Shown: piece after piece, positions 1-6,625 of the stretch
Numbering within the stretch: the first letter of the stretch is position 1
Layout of the letters: the number at the start of each line of letters is the position of its first letter
Origin: Candidatus Omnitrophota bacterium
GTDB taxonomy: Bacteria > Omnitrophota > Gorgyraeia > Gygaellales > Profunditerraquicolaceae
Direction: 5' to 3'
Assembly: GCA_028710845.1 (NCBI GenBank)
Contig: JAQTTI010000039.1
Location: 1 to 9,080 of the forward strand
DNA: 9,080 nt
Position numbers and translations under genes: made by a program
Notes under the pieces: model-generated
What the model was told of the DNA's origin: nothing
Database searches by the model: none
The model's input: the letters and a program-made list of their open reading frames with translations, nothing else

Positions 1-120
1 GGTTACAGAAGACCCCACCTTAGTTTTTGACCTTTGCTCCCAGTTTGGGCGGATAAGGTCGGTGAAAGTCCAGCAGAGCCCGTAAGCCCATCCCTAACAA
101 AAATCATCGTCGGATAATAT
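1..120. other. GC-richer intergenic segment of unknown nature
   Basis: No gene can be assigned here. The segment is visibly richer in G and C than the AT-rich stretch that follows, which suggests it is functional or the end of something. Seen directly: ACCTTA at 18-23 can pair with TAAGGT at 54-59, enclosing a smaller hairpin CCCA/TGGG at about 40-50. A plus-strand frame is open from base 2 to a stop at 83-85 and could be the last 27 codons of an upstream gene, but the peptide resembles nothing I know. Fragments such as ACAGAA (5-10) and GGTGAAAGTCC (61-71) recall pieces of RNase P RNA, riboswitches or group II introns, but none of those families matches over its required core. It could be a structured RNA, a gene tail or a remnant. 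Confidence 0.25.
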
Positions 121-168
121 TGTAAATTTTTTTTAGTTCGTTTACCGTACCTATCTTTTAATAACCCC

Positions 169-196
169 TTGAAATAAATACCATTCCTTATATAAT
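169..196 (+). promoter_or_regulatory. sigma-70-type promoter for the cutA operon
   Basis: TTGAAA at 169-174 and a perfect TATAAT at 191-196 are separated by 16 bases. Transcription would start near 203, leaving a leader of roughly 48 bases before the cutA ATG at 251. The surrounding 120-250 region is very AT-rich and holds nothing else I can identify. No terminator is visible between the window start and this site. Confidence 0.6.
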
Positions 197-250
197 GAAT
201 TCGTAATCTAAATCAATTAAATTATAAAATATTCGCTAAAGTTTGGGCAT

Positions 251-562
251 ATGTTTATCATTGTTTTGGTTACCGCTAAAGACAAAAAAGAAGCTTTAAA
301 AATCTCTCGAAAGCTTATCGTAAGCAAATTAGCCGCTTGCGTAAACATCATTGAAAAAGTCGATTCTTTGTTTATTTGGAAAGCCAAAATCGAGCATTCA
401 AAAGAATCATTGTTGGTTATTAAATCAAAAAAGGTGAAGTTGGATAAGATAATAAGGCTGGTCAAATCTATACACAGCTATGAGGTACCTGAAATTATAG
501 CCTTACCTGTAATTGGCGGGGATAAGCAATACTTAAGGTGGGTAGATGAATCTCTCAGGTAG
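251..562 (+). CDS. cutA: CutA family divalent-ion tolerance protein
   Basis: Small cytosolic protein of the CutA family, which forms very stable trimers with a ferredoxin-like fold. The name comes from copper tolerance in E. coli; the true molecular role is unsettled. At 103 residues it has the family's usual length. Family motifs are in order: KLAACVNI around residues 26-33, S39 and W43 before the central strand, ESLLVIKS around 52-59, HSYEVPEIIALPV at 75-87 and YLRWV at 94-98. The usual glycine after the conserved tryptophan is alanine here (WKAKI). The start is the ATG at 251, since the next in-frame ATG would lose the whole fold; the ribosome binding site is weak. It is the first gene of a five-gene plus-strand operon, and its last 17 bases overlap the next gene, so the two are probably translated together. 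Confidence 0.95.
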   Translation: MFIIVLVTAKDKKEALKISRKLIVSKLAACVNIIEKVDSLFIWKAKIEHSKESLLVIKSKKVKLDKIIRLVKSIHSYEVPEIIALPVIGGDKQYLRWVDESLR

Positions 563-1208
563 CCCTTTCGATTTTGTAATAGCTTTTTTTGGCGGAGTAC
601 TGGCTAGTTTTACTCCTTGTGTTTATCCGCTCATACCGGTAAGCGCCGGTTACTTAATCGGAAACGCCGGAAAAACAAAAGGTTTATTTTTAGGTCTATC
701 TTATGTCACCGGCATTGCGGTGACCTATTCTTTTTTAGGGATTTTAGCAGTATTAACCGGGACTCTTTTTGGAAATTTTAGTTCAGATCCGGTAGTTATC
801 CTTACCGCCGGTATAATTATTGTGGTTTTTGGCCTTTCGATGTTCGGCCTGTTCCATTTTAATTTTAATCTGATCCAAAGGTTTCCTTTAAAGGTCCGGG
901 GCAATTATTTTTTCGCGTTTTTATTCGGTCTTGTCTCGGGGCTGATGGTTTCACCTTGCCTTACTCCGATCTTAGGCTCGATATTGGCTTATCTATCCGT
1001 TAAAGGCAATATATTTTACGGAGCTTTCTTGTTGTTTTGTTTCTCCTACGGGATGGGCGCAATTTTCATTCTGATAGCGGTTTTCGGAAACAAACTTAAC
1101 CGCCTGCCTAAACCCGGCAGATGGATGGTTATTTCCCAAAAAATATTCGCTTCGGTGATTATTTTATCGGGGGTTTATTTTATTTTTACAGCCATAAGGA
1201 GTTTCTAA
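546..1208 (+). CDS. ccdA: CcdA/DsbD-type thiol-disulfide transporter (cytochrome c biogenesis transmembrane family)
   Basis: Integral membrane protein of the CcdA/DsbD-beta family, which moves reducing equivalents from cytoplasmic thioredoxin to thiol proteins outside the membrane. It is 220 residues long with six hydrophobic segments, roughly at 9-31, 46-70, 82-105, 122-150, 158-180 and 197-216. The two redox cysteines sit in internally repeated motifs, C25 in FTPCVYPLIP and C138 in VSPCLTPILG, as expected for the family's two-fold symmetry. The ATG at 546 lies inside the end of cutA. The stop codon TAA shares its final A with the ATG of the downstream thioredoxin-like gene, so coupled expression is very likely. 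That exported thioredoxin is the obvious electron recipient. No c-type cytochrome gene is in the window, so a specific role in cytochrome c maturation cannot be claimed. Confidence 0.92.
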   Translation: MNLSGSPFDFVIAFFGGVLASFTPCVYPLIPVSAGYLIGNAGKTKGLFLGLSYVTGIAVTYSFLGILAVLTGTLFGNFSSDPVVILTAGIIIVVFGLSMFGLFHFNFNLIQRFPLKVRGNYFFAFLFGLVSGLMVSPCLTPILGSILAYLSVKGNIFYGAFLLFCFSYGMGAIFILIAVFGNKLNRLPKPGRWMVISQKIFASVIILSGVYFIFTAIRSF

Positions 1209-1678
1209 TGCGTTTTTTTAAAAGATTGAGATTAATTTTGCCGATAATCTTTGTTTTTTTACTTTTAAGTATGGCTAGCGCAGAAGTTAAGAAAGATATT
1301 ATTATAAAGGATCTAAAGGGGCGGCCGGTCAATGTTACCGGGCAGAAAGGCAGGCCGGCGATACTTATGTTTTGGACCACCTGGTGCCGTTTTTGCCGGG
1401 ACGCCATTAAAGCAATGAATAAAGATTATGCCGGAATAGAAAAAGAAGGAATAACTGTTTTGGTAATCAACGTAGGCGAACATGAATATAGGGTTAAAAG
1501 ATATTTCAAAGATACCGTGATGAATTTTAGAGTGCTTCTTGATGAAAATAGCCTGGTTGCGGACAACTATGATATTGAAGGAGTTCCAACCTATGTTTTA
1601 TTGAATAAAGAAGGCAAGGTGGTTTATAAAACCAACCGGATGCCGGCTAATTATAAAAATTTGCTTTTAAAAAAATAA
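1208..1678 (+). CDS. Exported TlpA/ResA-type thioredoxin-like protein
   Basis: Thiol-disulfide oxidoreductase expected to work outside the cytoplasmic membrane, probably reduced by the CcdA-type protein next to it. I choose the ATG at 1208, not the longer in-frame opening at 1121. The 1208 start has AAGGAG (1197-1202 region) at good spacing, makes a TAATG junction with ccdA, and gives a proper signal peptide: basic residues 4-8, hydrophobic 9-21 and a likely cut after ASA at about residue 25. The mature domain has the redox centre WTTWCRFC (C60 and C63) and the cis-proline loop GVPTYVLL (P127), both hallmarks of the TlpA/AhpC-TSA group. At 156 residues it is a minimal single-domain member. 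There is no lipobox cysteine, so it is either cleaved and soluble or held by its uncleaved signal. Substrates are unknown. Confidence 0.88.
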   Translation: MRFFKRLRLILPIIFVFLLLSMASAEVKKDIIIKDLKGRPVNVTGQKGRPAILMFWTTWCRFCRDAIKAMNKDYAGIEKEGITVLVINVGEHEYRVKRYFKDTVMNFRVLLDENSLVADNYDIEGVPTYVLLNKEGKVVYKTNRMPANYKNLLLKK

Positions 1679-1685
1679 GGATTCA

Positions 1686-2111
1686 ATGAATAACTTCCGT
1701 AAAGTAGTCGAAGAGATCTGTAAAAAAGACGCAAGGTATAAACCGGATGCTTATGAGTTTGTCCTGGAGGGCCTTCATTTTACACAGGAGATACTTAAGA
1801 AGCAGCCGCTGTATAAAGCAAAGTTAACTACGGGCCAGGCGCACGTTTCAGGCCGGGAACTTTCTCAGGGACTGCGCGACTATGCAATTAACCAATACGG
1901 TGCTCTGGCAGGAAGGGTGCTTTCGTATTGGGGAATAAACCAAACAGAGGATTTTGGAAATATAGTTTTTAATATGGTCGAAAGAAAACTTTTTTCTAAA
2001 ACCGAAGACGATTCCTTGGCCGATTTTAAAGATGTCTATGATTTTAAAACCGTTTTTTCCGATGTTCTGACTTATAATGTAATTAAAGAAGGTTTAGGGG
2101 GTAAAGAATGA
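1686..2111 (+). CDS. Minf_1886 family protein of unknown function
   Basis: A 141-residue soluble protein without signal peptide or membrane segment. I recognise the pattern of the Minf_1886 family (the 'Verruc_Plancto-restricted' group, from memory TIGR04138), whose function is not known. Matching stretches are YEFVLEGLHFTQ near residues 23-34, the HVSGREL block at 53-59, GLRDYAINQYG at 62-72, YWGINQTEDFGNIVFNMVE at 81-99, and the ending KTEDDS..DF..VYDF at about 105-120. The ATG at 1686 is preceded by AAGGA overlapping the previous stop codon. Its 3' end overlaps the next gene by four bases (ATGA), so it is co-translated with the methionine synthase-like gene. The family's narrow range points to a PVC or Omnitrophota-type host. 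A link to methyl transfer is only suggested by position. Confidence 0.8.
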   Translation: MNNFRKVVEEICKKDARYKPDAYEFVLEGLHFTQEILKKQPLYKAKLTTGQAHVSGRELSQGLRDYAINQYGALAGRVLSYWGINQTEDFGNIVFNMVERKLFSKTEDDSLADFKDVYDFKTVFSDVLTYNVIKEGLGGKE

Positions 2112-3142
2112 CCGGTTTAAAAGGCCTGGCAACAGGCGTGGGAAGCCTTCCTTTTTTAAATGTCCAAAGCGCCTTGGAATTAATCTTTTGTTTTGTGCCG
2201 GCCGCTCCTTTCTGGCCGCAACTGCCCAAGATTGATCCCAGGGAATCGATGGTTACGCAATTCAGTGAAAATCTGCCTTGTCTAAAAACAGATAAAGACG
2301 GCTTGCGTTTTGTGCCCGCAGATAAAGAAAAATCCCTTGAGTTATTTTATGAAAAATTCATCGCCGGAGACCTGGATTATTTCAAGATAACCCCGGAATT
2401 TTCACGGGGTATTTATGCCTTTCATAAAAAGCTTGAAAGCTCGGACCTTTCCAGCGTTGAGTTTATTAAATGCCAGGTTACCGGGCCTTTTACCTTTTGC
2501 GCCGGGGTAAACGACCAGGACGGAAACGCCATTTTGCATGATGAAGTAATTATGCAGGCAATGGTCCACGGCTTGACTATGAAGGCGCTTTGGCAGTTTG
2601 ATTTTTTTAAAAAATTCGGCAAAAAGATGATTATGTTTCTTGATGAGCCTTATTTGTCGGCAGTGGGTTCTGCTTATACTACGGTAAACCACAGCGATGT
2701 TATTGATGTTCTTTCAGGTATTGCCAGCAACTTAAAAAAACAGGGATGCACTATCGGCGTACATTGCTGCGGTAATACCGACTGGTCGATGCTGACGGAT
2801 GCAGAGGGGCTAGACCTGATTAATTTTGACGCATTTAACTTTCAGGAAAGGTTTGTCCTTTATGCCGATAATCTTAATAAATTTCTTAAAAAAGGCGGGA
2901 TTATCTGCTGGGGAATTGTTCCTACAAACGAATTTAGCCCTAAACATAGCCCTGAAATTTTGGCTGAAAGGATAAAATCAGGGTTCGATATATTAGTAAA
3001 AAAAGGAATCGACCGCGATTTATTGCTAGAAAGGTTAATGATCAGTCCAGCTTGCGGTTTAGGGACTTTGGAGCCGCAAAGGGCAGGAGAGATACTCGAA
3101 CTGCTTAGCCAAACCTCCTTATTTATCCGTAAAAACCTCTAA
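2108..3142 (+). CDS. Short cobalamin-independent methionine synthase (MetE)/UROD-like methyltransferase
   Basis: A 344-residue single-domain protein of the MetE C-terminal/UROD-like TIM-barrel superfamily. Full MetE is about 750 residues with two barrels, so this lacks the N-terminal one. N-terminal family motifs are TGVGSLPF (9-16) and PAAPFWPQLP (31-40); a DEP motif lies at 179-181. Zinc ligands of MetE map well: H219 and C221 in VHCCGNTDW, and C316 in SPACGLGT. The third ligand position, a glutamate in E. coli MetE, appears to be D241 (alignment by eye). Such zinc sites activate a thiol or thiolate acceptor, so methyl transfer to homocysteine or a related thiol is likely, but donor and acceptor are not shown. 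AGGGG precedes the ATG, which overlaps the Minf_1886-family gene. This is the last gene of operon 1; no hairpin terminator follows it. Confidence 0.85.
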   Translation: MTGLKGLATGVGSLPFLNVQSALELIFCFVPAAPFWPQLPKIDPRESMVTQFSENLPCLKTDKDGLRFVPADKEKSLELFYEKFIAGDLDYFKITPEFSRGIYAFHKKLESSDLSSVEFIKCQVTGPFTFCAGVNDQDGNAILHDEVIMQAMVHGLTMKALWQFDFFKKFGKKMIMFLDEPYLSAVGSAYTTVNHSDVIDVLSGIASNLKKQGCTIGVHCCGNTDWSMLTDAEGLDLINFDAFNFQERFVLYADNLNKFLKKGGIICWGIVPTNEFSPKHSPEILAERIKSGFDILVKKGIDRDLLLERLMISPACGLGTLEPQRAGEILELLSQTSLFIRKNL

Positions 3143-3153
3143 AAATAAACTAT

Positions 3154-3182
3154 TTGACAAAGCAAACCTTAAGCTATATAAT
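3154..3182 (+). promoter_or_regulatory. consensus sigma-70 promoter for the por operon
   Basis: TTGACA at 3154-3159 and TATAAT at 3177-3182 match the consensus at all twelve positions with the ideal 17-base spacer. Transcription would start near 3189 and give a leader of about 26 bases, with AGGAG at 3206-3210 just before the porG ATG. A 7-base inverted repeat, AAGCAAA (3160-3166) and TTTGCTT (3195-3201), is centred on the -10 box and could be an operator or chance. Confidence 0.8.
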
Positions 3183-3214
3183 TAAAAAACTTATTTTGCT
3201 TCTTTAGGAGATTT

Positions 3215-3766
3215 ATGAAAGAGATCAGAATCCATGCCCGCGCAGGCCAAGGCGCAATTACCACAGCAGCATTGCTTGGTTTCGGCTATTTTAATGAAGG
3301 AAAGTATGCTTATGCTTTCCCTAACTTTGGCGCAGCCAGGATGGGCGCTCCAATGAACGCTTTTGTGCGTGTTGACAGCGACCCGGTGCGTTTACGCAGC
3401 CAGATTTATGAACCTGATTATGTAATTATTGTTGATCCTACGCTTATGCGCGGGTTTAACTGTTTTTCCGGGCTAAAAGAGAATGGCCTGGCGGTGATTA
3501 ACGGCAAAAATGACCTGGAACTGCCGAAATTAAAAGCCAAGCAAAAAGTTTTTGTCGTTCCGGCAAGTGAGATTGCCTTAAAAAATATCGGACGTCCTTT
3601 AGGTAATACTGCCTTAATCGGCGCTTTTGCCGCGGCCACCGGCGAATTGAAGCTTGAGAATCTAATCGAAGTAGTTAAAAAGCGCTTTAGCGGCAAGGCC
3701 CAGGCCGGTAATATCCAGGCGGTTAAAGAAGGTTTTGAGTTTGTCAAAAATAAATTAAAGGGGTAA
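3215..3766 (+). CDS. porG: Pyruvate:ferredoxin oxidoreductase gamma subunit
   Basis: Gamma subunit (also called PorC) of the four-subunit pyruvate:ferredoxin oxidoreductase, which converts pyruvate and CoA to acetyl-CoA and CO2 and reduces ferredoxin in the cytoplasm. The 183 residues match the usual length. The family start pattern IRIHARAGQGAITTAALLG lies at residues 4-22, followed by YAYAFPNFGAARMGAPMNAFVR at about 31-52, the region that helps bind CoA, and DYVIIVDPTL at 68-77. The family glycine-rich start is usually GxGGQG; here it is RAGQG. The ATG has a strong AGGAG four bases upstream and lies behind a consensus promoter, so it opens the operon. The order gamma-delta-alpha-beta is that of Thermotoga and many archaea, not the single-chain clostridial enzyme. 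The delta gene follows after five bases. Confidence 0.95.
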   Translation: MKEIRIHARAGQGAITTAALLGFGYFNEGKYAYAFPNFGAARMGAPMNAFVRVDSDPVRLRSQIYEPDYVIIVDPTLMRGFNCFSGLKENGLAVINGKNDLELPKLKAKQKVFVVPASEIALKNIGRPLGNTALIGAFAAATGELKLENLIEVVKKRFSGKAQAGNIQAVKEGFEFVKNKLKG

Positions 3767-3771
3767 AAAGA

Positions 3772-4044
3772 GTGTACGGCCCATTAAACGTTAATCCATT
3801 AAAAAGTAAAGGCGGTAAAACCGGAAGCTGGAGGACCTTACTTCGTCCGCATTATCTTCATAAAAATTGCATAGCCTGCAGAATGTGCTTGATGATTTGC
3901 CCTGAAGGCTGTGTCCAGGGCAAAGAAAAGAATGCCTTCACGGTAGACTATAATTTTTGCAAAGGCTGCGGATTATGCGCCGATATCTGCCCGAAACAAG
4001 ATATTGAAATGGTCCCCGAAGAAGCTAAAGAAGAGGAGAAGTAA
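3772..4044 (+). CDS. porD: Pyruvate:ferredoxin oxidoreductase delta subunit (2[4Fe-4S] ferredoxin-like)
   Basis: Delta subunit carrying electrons from the thiamine/iron-sulfur core to the external ferredoxin. It is a 90-residue bacterial-type ferredoxin domain with two complete cluster motifs: C33, C36, C39 and C43 followed by proline, and C63, C66, C69 and C73 followed by proline. An extra C47 sits in the CPEGC stretch common in this subunit. The N-terminal extension of about 30 residues contains GSWRTLLRP, typical of PorD and used to dock on the complex. The C-terminus is strongly acidic. The start is GTG at 3772, five bases after porG; no ATG lies upstream in frame without entering porG, and the ribosome binding site (AAAGGGG near 3757-3763) is not well spaced, which may tune its level. 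It ends three bases before porA. Confidence 0.95.
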   Translation: MYGPLNVNPLKSKGGKTGSWRTLLRPHYLHKNCIACRMCLMICPEGCVQGKEKNAFTVDYNFCKGCGLCADICPKQDIEMVPEEAKEEEK

Positions 4045-4047
4045 AGG

Positions 4048-5235
4048 GTGAAAGAATTTGTAGAAGGATCCCACGCTATTGCGGAAATTATAACCAAGAC
4101 TAATCCCGGCGTAATTTCAGCTTATCCGATAACACCCCAGACACACATAGTCGAAGACCTTGCTCAAATGGTTGCCAACGGGGAACTTAAATCCCAGTTT
4201 GTTAACGTTGAAAGCGAGCATTCGGCAGCCAGCGTAGTTTTAGGGGCGTCAGCTACCGGTGTGCGTGTTTATACCGCTACCAGTTCTCAAGGCCTATTTT
4301 ATATGCAGGAGGTTGTTTTTAATATCGCCGGAATGCGCCTTCCGGTTGTAATGACTTGCGCTAATCGGGCGATAAGCGCCCCGATCAATATCTGGAATGA
4401 CCAGCAGGATTCTATATCATTGCGTGATGCGGGATGGATCCAGATTTATGCCGAAGATAACCAGGAAGCTGTGGATTTTCACCTGATTGCCTACCGTTTA
4501 GGCGAAGATAAAAGGGTGATGCTGCCGGTTATGGTCTGTATGGACGGGTTCATTTTGACCCACGGCATGGAGACTGTAGATATGCCCGAGCAGGATAAGG
4601 TAAACAAATTCCTTCCTGCCTATAAACCTTTGTATAAATTAGACCCGGCCAACCCTATTTCAATGGGATTACTTGCCGACCCCGATTATTATATGGAAAC
4701 CCGTTTTGCTATCCAGGAAACAATGAAGCAATCAATCGAATATTTGTCTGAAATAAGCGCCGAGTTTAAATCGGTCTTTGGCAGGGATTATAAAGATTTA
4801 CTGGTAGAAGAATATCAGACTAAAGACGCTGAAAAGGTGATTGTTGCCATGGGTTCGGTTTGCGGCACAATTAAAGAAGTTATCGATGAGCAGCGCTCAA
4901 AAGGCAAAAAGGTAGGCCTTTTAAGAATCATTTCTTACCGGCCATTTCCTTATGCTCGTGTCTACGAAGCTTTAAAGGATGTTCCTAAAGTTGCGGTCTT
5001 AGATAAAGCAGTTTCTTTAGGCGCCTATGCGCCGATAGCAGTTGAAATAAAAGCCGCATTCTACGGCAAAAAGAAGGGCCCTAAGGTAATTAGCAGTTTT
5101 GTCGCCGGTTTAGGCGGGCGAGACATAACATTGGAATCTATAGGCGAAGTTTTAAGAAGGTTAAGTACCAAGGAAGTTAATTCTGATTTTATTGATTTAA
5201 AACCGGAATTATTGAAAGAGGAATATGGAGAATAG
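4048..5235 (+). CDS. porA: Pyruvate:ferredoxin oxidoreductase alpha subunit
   Basis: Alpha subunit that contributes the pyrimidine-binding half of the thiamine diphosphate site and much of the pyruvate pocket. At 395 residues it is full length for the family. Motifs are YPITPQT (26-32), the ExEHSA stretch (55-60) holding the glutamate that activates thiamine, TSSQGL (78-83), NIWNDQQDSISLRDAGWIQ (114-132) characteristic of the pyruvate enzymes, and RIISYRPFP in the C-terminal domain that joins subunits. The match to pyruvate-type enzymes, not 2-oxoglutarate or branched-chain types, rests on this WNDQQDS/RDxGWIQ block and is my judgement. The start is GTG at 4048 with AAGAGGAG at about 4031-4038 inside the porD end. 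The gene overlaps porB by 11 bases, consistent with equimolar synthesis. Confidence 0.97.
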   Translation: MKEFVEGSHAIAEIITKTNPGVISAYPITPQTHIVEDLAQMVANGELKSQFVNVESEHSAASVVLGASATGVRVYTATSSQGLFYMQEVVFNIAGMRLPVVMTCANRAISAPINIWNDQQDSISLRDAGWIQIYAEDNQEAVDFHLIAYRLGEDKRVMLPVMVCMDGFILTHGMETVDMPEQDKVNKFLPAYKPLYKLDPANPISMGLLADPDYYMETRFAIQETMKQSIEYLSEISAEFKSVFGRDYKDLLVEEYQTKDAEKVIVAMGSVCGTIKEVIDEQRSKGKKVGLLRIISYRPFPYARVYEALKDVPKVAVLDKAVSLGAYAPIAVEIKAAFYGKKKGPKVISSFVAGLGGRDITLESIGEVLRRLSTKEVNSDFIDLKPELLKEEYGE

Positions 5236-6100
5236 CCTTTTATTTAGACCTGGACATACTGCCTGCGCCGGATGCGGCCAGGCAATTGCAGCCCGGCTGG
5301 TAGTTGAAGCATCAGGCGCCAATACGGTTATTGCCAACTCAACCGGCTGCCTGGAAGTTTTCACTACTAAATACCCGGATACAGCCTGGGGAGTTCCCTG
5401 GATCCATTCATTATTCGAGAATTCCGCTGCCGTAGCTTCAGGAGTGGAAGCTGCGCTAAAATATTTGGGTAAAAAGGATTCGATTAATGTTATCGCCCAG
5501 GGCGGAGACGGCGGTACAGGCGATATTGGTTTGCAGGCTTTAAGCGGAATGCTTGAACGCGGGCATGATATTTTATATGTTTGTTATGATAACGAGGCTT
5601 ATATGAATACCGGAGTTCAAAGAAGCGGCCTTACTCCTTTTGATACAAATACCACAACCAGCCCGCAAGGCGTCCAATCATCAGGCAATATCCGCCCTAA
5701 AAAACCGGTACCGGAGATTTGCGCAGCTCATGGAATACCTTATGTGGCTACTGCATCCACCGGTTTTCCGCAGGACATAACCCGCAAGGTCAAGAAAGCA
5801 CTTTCCATTAAGGGGCCTAAATATATCCAGATCCATGTGCCCTGTCCCTTAGGTTGGCGTTATGAAACAGAGCAGATGATTGCGGTGGCAAAATTAGCTG
5901 TTGAAACAGGTCTTTATCCTTTATTTGAATTTGAAAACGGTGTTATAGCTAATCGCAAGCAGATTACGCCTAAACCAGTTGAAGAATACCTGAAAACCCA
6001 AGGCAGGTTTAAACATCTTCTCGGCAATCCTGAAGAAGTCAAAAAGATCCAGGCTGTTGCCGATAGCAATATATTGAAGTATAACCTTAAAGCCGCCTAA
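5225..6100 (+). CDS. porB: Pyruvate:ferredoxin oxidoreductase beta subunit
   Basis: Beta subunit that binds the diphosphate end of thiamine diphosphate and one [4Fe-4S] cluster. Cluster ligands visible are C14 and C17 (TACAGCGQA), C42 (STGCLEVF) and C207 (VPCPLGW), the set conserved in the family. The thiamine-binding motif starts at GGDGGTGDIG (93-102) and runs to YDNEAYMNTGVQRSG (121-135). The length of 291 residues is normal. The ATG at 5225 lies inside the end of porA and is preceded by AGAGGA at about 5217-5222. The following gene, a ferritin-like protein, starts 30 bases downstream without a terminator between, so operon membership is likely. No sign of truncation or missing catalytic residues. 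Confidence 0.97.
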   Translation: MENSLLFRPGHTACAGCGQAIAARLVVEASGANTVIANSTGCLEVFTTKYPDTAWGVPWIHSLFENSAAVASGVEAALKYLGKKDSINVIAQGGDGGTGDIGLQALSGMLERGHDILYVCYDNEAYMNTGVQRSGLTPFDTNTTTSPQGVQSSGNIRPKKPVPEICAAHGIPYVATASTGFPQDITRKVKKALSIKGPKYIQIHVPCPLGWRYETEQMIAVAKLAVETGLYPLFEFENGVIANRKQITPKPVEEYLKTQGRFKHLLGNPEEVKKIQAVADSNILKYNLKAA

Positions 6101-6130
6101 GGCAAAAAGGTAAGAAGGAAAGGGGAGAAT

Positions 6131-6610
6131 ATGGGAAAGCAGGCCAGAGCAATTGTCGATTTAAGTTTAAAAGACCTGATCAAAGATTTATCCAAAGCAT
6201 ATTGTGACGAATGGTTGGCATATTATCTCTATTGGTATATGGCCCAGACTGTTTCCGGGCGAGCTTATGAAGATATACAAGAAATGTTAGAGAAAATAGC
6301 TAAAGATGAGTTAGAGCATGCAGGAGAACTGGCGGATTTAATTACCAAGTTAGGAGATGTGCCACCGGCTAATCCAATGGATTTAGAAAAAGGCGCTAAT
6401 TCTCCATATCTGACTCCTCCGAAGAATACCGCGGATATTAATCGTATTATCCGTATAGTTTCTGAGGCAGAGGCAGGGGCAATAGAAGTTTATCATAAAC
6501 TTGCCAAGAAAACATTTGGTAAAGATCATGTTACCTATCAATTAGTTACACATATATTAAGCGAAGAAGTAAGCCACGAAGAAATGTTCGAAAATCTTCT
6601 GGAAAGGTAG
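6131..6610 (+). CDS. Bacterioferritin-like/Dps-like diiron protein
   Basis: A 159-residue four-helix ferritin-like protein, closest in pattern to the group described as distantly related to bacterioferritin (DPSL-type). These proteins form cages that oxidise and store iron and can consume peroxide or oxygen. Probable diiron ligands are E27 in CDEWLAYY, E60 and H63 in DELEH, E112 or E114 in the third helix (SEAEAGAIEVY), and E146 and H149 in EEVSH; two carboxylate/ExxH half-sites as expected. C25 lies beside the first ligand, as in some DPSL proteins. There is no rubredoxin domain, so it is not a full rubrerythrin. AGGGGAG gives a strong ribosome binding site. It sits between porB and a ferredoxin gene, which suggests protection of, or iron supply for, oxygen-sensitive iron-sulfur enzymes. 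That role is inference. Confidence 0.88.
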   Translation: MGKQARAIVDLSLKDLIKDLSKAYCDEWLAYYLYWYMAQTVSGRAYEDIQEMLEKIAKDELEHAGELADLITKLGDVPPANPMDLEKGANSPYLTPPKNTADINRIIRIVSEAEAGAIEVYHKLAKKTFGKDHVTYQLVTHILSEEVSHEEMFENLLER

Positions 6611-6625
6611 AGGAGATTAGATAAG

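Noticed and set aside
11..17. GACCCCA at 11-17 as another copy of the palindrome arm end found at 6811-6880
   Set aside because: Only about seven bases match and no second arm is present, so chance is the simpler explanation.
1..35. Possible 3' end of RNase P RNA (ACAGAA followed by CCCC and CTTA)
   Set aside because: The conserved spacing and the GGCTTA-type ending are not met (two extra bases and CCTTA), and the rest of the molecule is outside the window, so the resemblance cannot be supported.
55..95. Possible cobalamin or FMN riboswitch fragment (GGTGAAAGTCC with AGAGCCCG)
   Set aside because: The other obligatory boxes of both riboswitches are missing on either side, and the following gene (cutA) is not a usual target.
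100..135. Intrinsic terminator ending in the T-run at 127-134
   Set aside because: No stable stem precedes the T-run; only three-base complementary pieces (ACA/TGT) are seen.
1121..1207. Longer N-terminal version of the TlpA-like protein starting at 1121
   Set aside because: It would overlap ccdA by 88 bases and bury the clear signal peptide that begins at the well-placed ATG at 1208 behind AAGGAG.
2402..2692. Minus-strand open frames inside the methionine synthase-like gene
   Set aside because: They are mirror frames of a well-supported gene, have no recognisable domains and no ribosome binding sites; similar shadows at 217-465, 1186-1407, 3418-3747, 7046-7318, 8243-8521 and 8720-8914 were also dropped.
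6131..6610. Rubrerythrin
   Set aside because: There is no rubredoxin-like CxxC pair of motifs, and the DEWLAYY pattern fits the bacterioferritin/DPSL-like group better.
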